A DNA stretch of 64,000 nt from Flavobacterium sp. UMI-01 (lineage in GTDB: Bacteria > Bacteroidota > Bacteroidia > Flavobacteriales > Flavobacteriaceae): assembly GCF_019656315.1 (NCBI RefSeq), contig NZ_BPLU01000067.1, positions 172,850-236,849 of the forward strand, written 5' to 3'. Below are positions 62,906 to 64,000 of this stretch, piece by piece; positions within the stretch are counted from its first letter, which is position 1; every line of letters begins with the position of its first letter. A model generated the notes under the pieces. The model made no database searches. It was given only the letters and a program-made list of their open reading frames with translations, and was not told the DNA's origin. Position numbers and translations under genes: made by a program.

Positions 62906-63610
62906 ATGAAAAGAATCAATACCGACTGTACCCACTGCACGAACACCAATTGTTTTATAAAAAAGCATTTGCATTTGGAAAAAATGCAGGATTTTGCCGC
63001 GCAAAAAAACACCTTTTCGTGTAAAAAAGGACAGCAATTCATGATTGAAGGTGCCCCTTTACAAGGGCTGTATTTCTTGTACGAAGGCAAAGTTAAAATC
63101 ATTAAAACCGGTATTTATGGTAAAGAACAAATTGTGCGCTTGTCTTCTGAGGGCGACACAATTGGATTCAGAGGTTTTGGTACGCGCAACCGTTATTTGA
63201 TTGGAGCTGCTACGATAGAAGACAGTATTTTATGTAATTTTAGCAATGACGTCATGCAAGACATCTTGAAAACTATTCCTGAATTTACGTACGACATGAT
63301 GCTCTTTTACGCCGAAGAACTAAACAAAAGCGAAAATAAGGTCAAAAAAATTGCTCAGATGAACGTACGCGAAAGAGTCATTGATACTTTATTGCATTTG
63401 CATAAAAAATTTGGACAAACAAATCATTACCTCAACGTTTATTTATCACGAAAAGAAATTGCCGATTTTGCTGGCACTACAGACGAACAAGTCACTCGAA
63501 TTTTTTCCAGTCTAAAAAAAGAATCCTTAATAAATATTGTGGGAAAAAAAATAAGTCTCATTGAAATAGGCAAATTGCAAAGCGAAATTATCGAACACAC
63601 CCAGTTGTAA
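62906..63610 (+). CDS. Crp/Fnr-family regulator with FNR-like cysteines
   Basis: A 234-residue one-component regulator. The N-terminus has C8-x2-C11-x4-C16 (DCTHCTNTNC), close to the C-x2-C-x5-C ligand set of E. coli FNR, and C110 lies in DSILCNF, the place of FNR Cys122. A cyclic-nucleotide-binding-like barrel (FLYEGKVKIIKTG, DTIGFRGFG) is followed by a dimerisation helix and a helix-turn-helix SRKEIADFAGTTDEQVTRIFSSL whose E..TR replaces FNR's E..SR. An oxygen- or NO-sensitive [4Fe-4S] cluster is therefore plausible. It may control this nitrate cluster. Confidence 0.9.
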   Translation: MKRINTDCTHCTNTNCFIKKHLHLEKMQDFAAQKNTFSCKKGQQFMIEGAPLQGLYFLYEGKVKIIKTGIYGKEQIVRLSSEGDTIGFRGFGTRNRYLIGAATIEDSILCNFSNDVMQDILKTIPEFTYDMMLFYAEELNKSENKVKKIAQMNVRERVIDTLLHLHKKFGQTNHYLNVYLSRKEIADFAGTTDEQVTRIFSSLKKESLINIVGKKISLIEIGKLQSEIIEHTQL

Positions 63611-63675
63611 ACGCACTACAAAAGAACCCTTGCTCTATATTCTCATTTCCAGCAATCATAGCTACATCTAAATTG

Positions 63676-63698
63676 AAAGTCCGTAAGGGACTTTTTTT
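63676..63698 (+). terminator. Terminator of the Crp/Fnr gene
   Basis: AAAGTCC / GGACTTT with a five-base loop is followed by a T run. Confidence 0.85.
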
Positions 63699-63886
63699 AT
63701 TTTCACCCTTCTTGACCTCTTTACGTACGTACGCTTACCTACGCTAATTTAAAAAACAAAGCAATACAAGTACCTAATAAACAGGTGATTAATTCAAAGA
63801 CCTGCCAAAACACAAGTTATAAACTGTTATAACTTTCTATTTTACCCATACAAAAACCTGTTTTTAGCTGTTATTTACCTTATATA

Positions 63887-63912
63887 TACGTATAAATACG
63901 TACGTACATTTG
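63887..63912 (+). promoter_or_regulatory. Edge-gene promoter with TACGTA cluster
   Basis: TACGTA sites at 63887-63892, 63897-63902 and 63901-63906 run into TACATTTG (63905-63912), an exact -7 box. The ATG at 63958 is 45 bases further. Confidence 0.65.
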
Positions 63913-63957
63913 TAAAGTAAATAAGTAGAACACCAATATCAATTAAAATCAACTATT

Positions 63958-64000
63958 ATGAAGTTACTAAAAAAAATTTCCTTTTCCCTTTTAGGACTAA
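63958..64000 (+). CDS. Start of an exported protein gene cut by the window edge
   Basis: The ATG at 63958 is open for 14 codons to the window edge. The product begins MKLLKKISFSLLGL, which looks like a signal-peptide start (two lysines then a hydrophobic run). The promoter with three TACGTA sites upstream suggests that it belongs to the same nitrate-responsive regulon. No identification is possible from this fragment. Confidence 0.5.
   Translation, partial: MKLLKKISFSLLGL

Larger units (their letters stand above)
63611..63957. other. Spacer with overlapping TACGTA sites before the edge gene
   Basis: After the terminator, TACGTACGTACG begins at 63722, giving overlapping TACGTA copies. Then AT-rich DNA runs up to a second cluster (63887-63906) and the edge-gene promoter. 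No ORF is supported. Confidence 0.55.

Overview
The window is AT-rich chromosomal DNA from a member of the Bacteroidota, most likely Flavobacterium or a close Flavobacteriaceae relative. The evidence is the many TAnnTTTG-type -7 promoter elements, a protein with a type IX secretion sorting tail, a Bacteroidota-style TonB receptor, and gene families (DUF6428, DUF4202, arsenosugar genes) typical of that group. I saw no rRNA, tRNA, CRISPR array, prophage or transposase.

Layout. 1-4.5 kb (minus): the end of a surface-polysaccharide locus (sulfatase-fold membrane protein, Wzx flippase, DegT aminotransferase, FemAB-like acyltransferase). 4.6-15.6 kb: housekeeping and signalling genes (TRIC channel, SpoU methyltransferase, RelA/SpoT, Fur-like regulator, purA, nudK, an AraC regulator with an HMA-like head, a lone receiver protein, a GH13 enzyme preceded by a possible 53-aa ORF, a peroxiredoxin). 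15.6-21.2 kb: AEC transporter and an iron-siderophore module (PepSY protein, TonB receptor) divergent from a Tat-type TIM-barrel protein. 21.3-25.4 kb: pyrD, pepT, osmC-like, esterase.

25.5-39.1 kb (plus) is a long run of co-directional genes: rhodanese, two glycosyltransferases of the families that accompany the ArsS radical-SAM enzyme, a sterol-desaturase-type hydroxylase, DUF547 lipoprotein, an FAD oxidoreductase with a membrane 4Fe-4S protein, three more glycosyltransferases, an ECF-like sigma factor with a candidate anti-sigma protein, and a patatin. 42.7-46.3 kb (minus) holds the arsenosugar genes proper: AhpD-like protein, ArsS, purine nucleoside phosphorylase, ArsM. 49.6-52.3 kb is an arsenic detoxification operon (ArsR, DUF6428, phosphatase-fold arsenate reductase, ACR3 pump). 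Between these lie msrB/msrA, a frameshifted gene beside a DUF488 protein, glnK-amt and a tandem pair of small HMA-like proteins. One reading is that the cell exports arsenite and also converts arsenic into methylated, sugar-linked and perhaps lipid-linked forms.

54-64 kb is a nitrate/nitrite assimilation cluster: NirB, NirD, DUF4202, a NarX-like sensor kinase, a NarL-like response regulator, a NarK-type transporter, a Crp/Fnr protein with FNR-like cysteines, and the start of an exported protein at the edge. Its intergenic regions share a recurrent TACGTA palindrome, often overlapping the -7 element, which I propose as the operator of this regulon. Several intergenic spaces also carry long inverted repeats of REP-like or terminator type.
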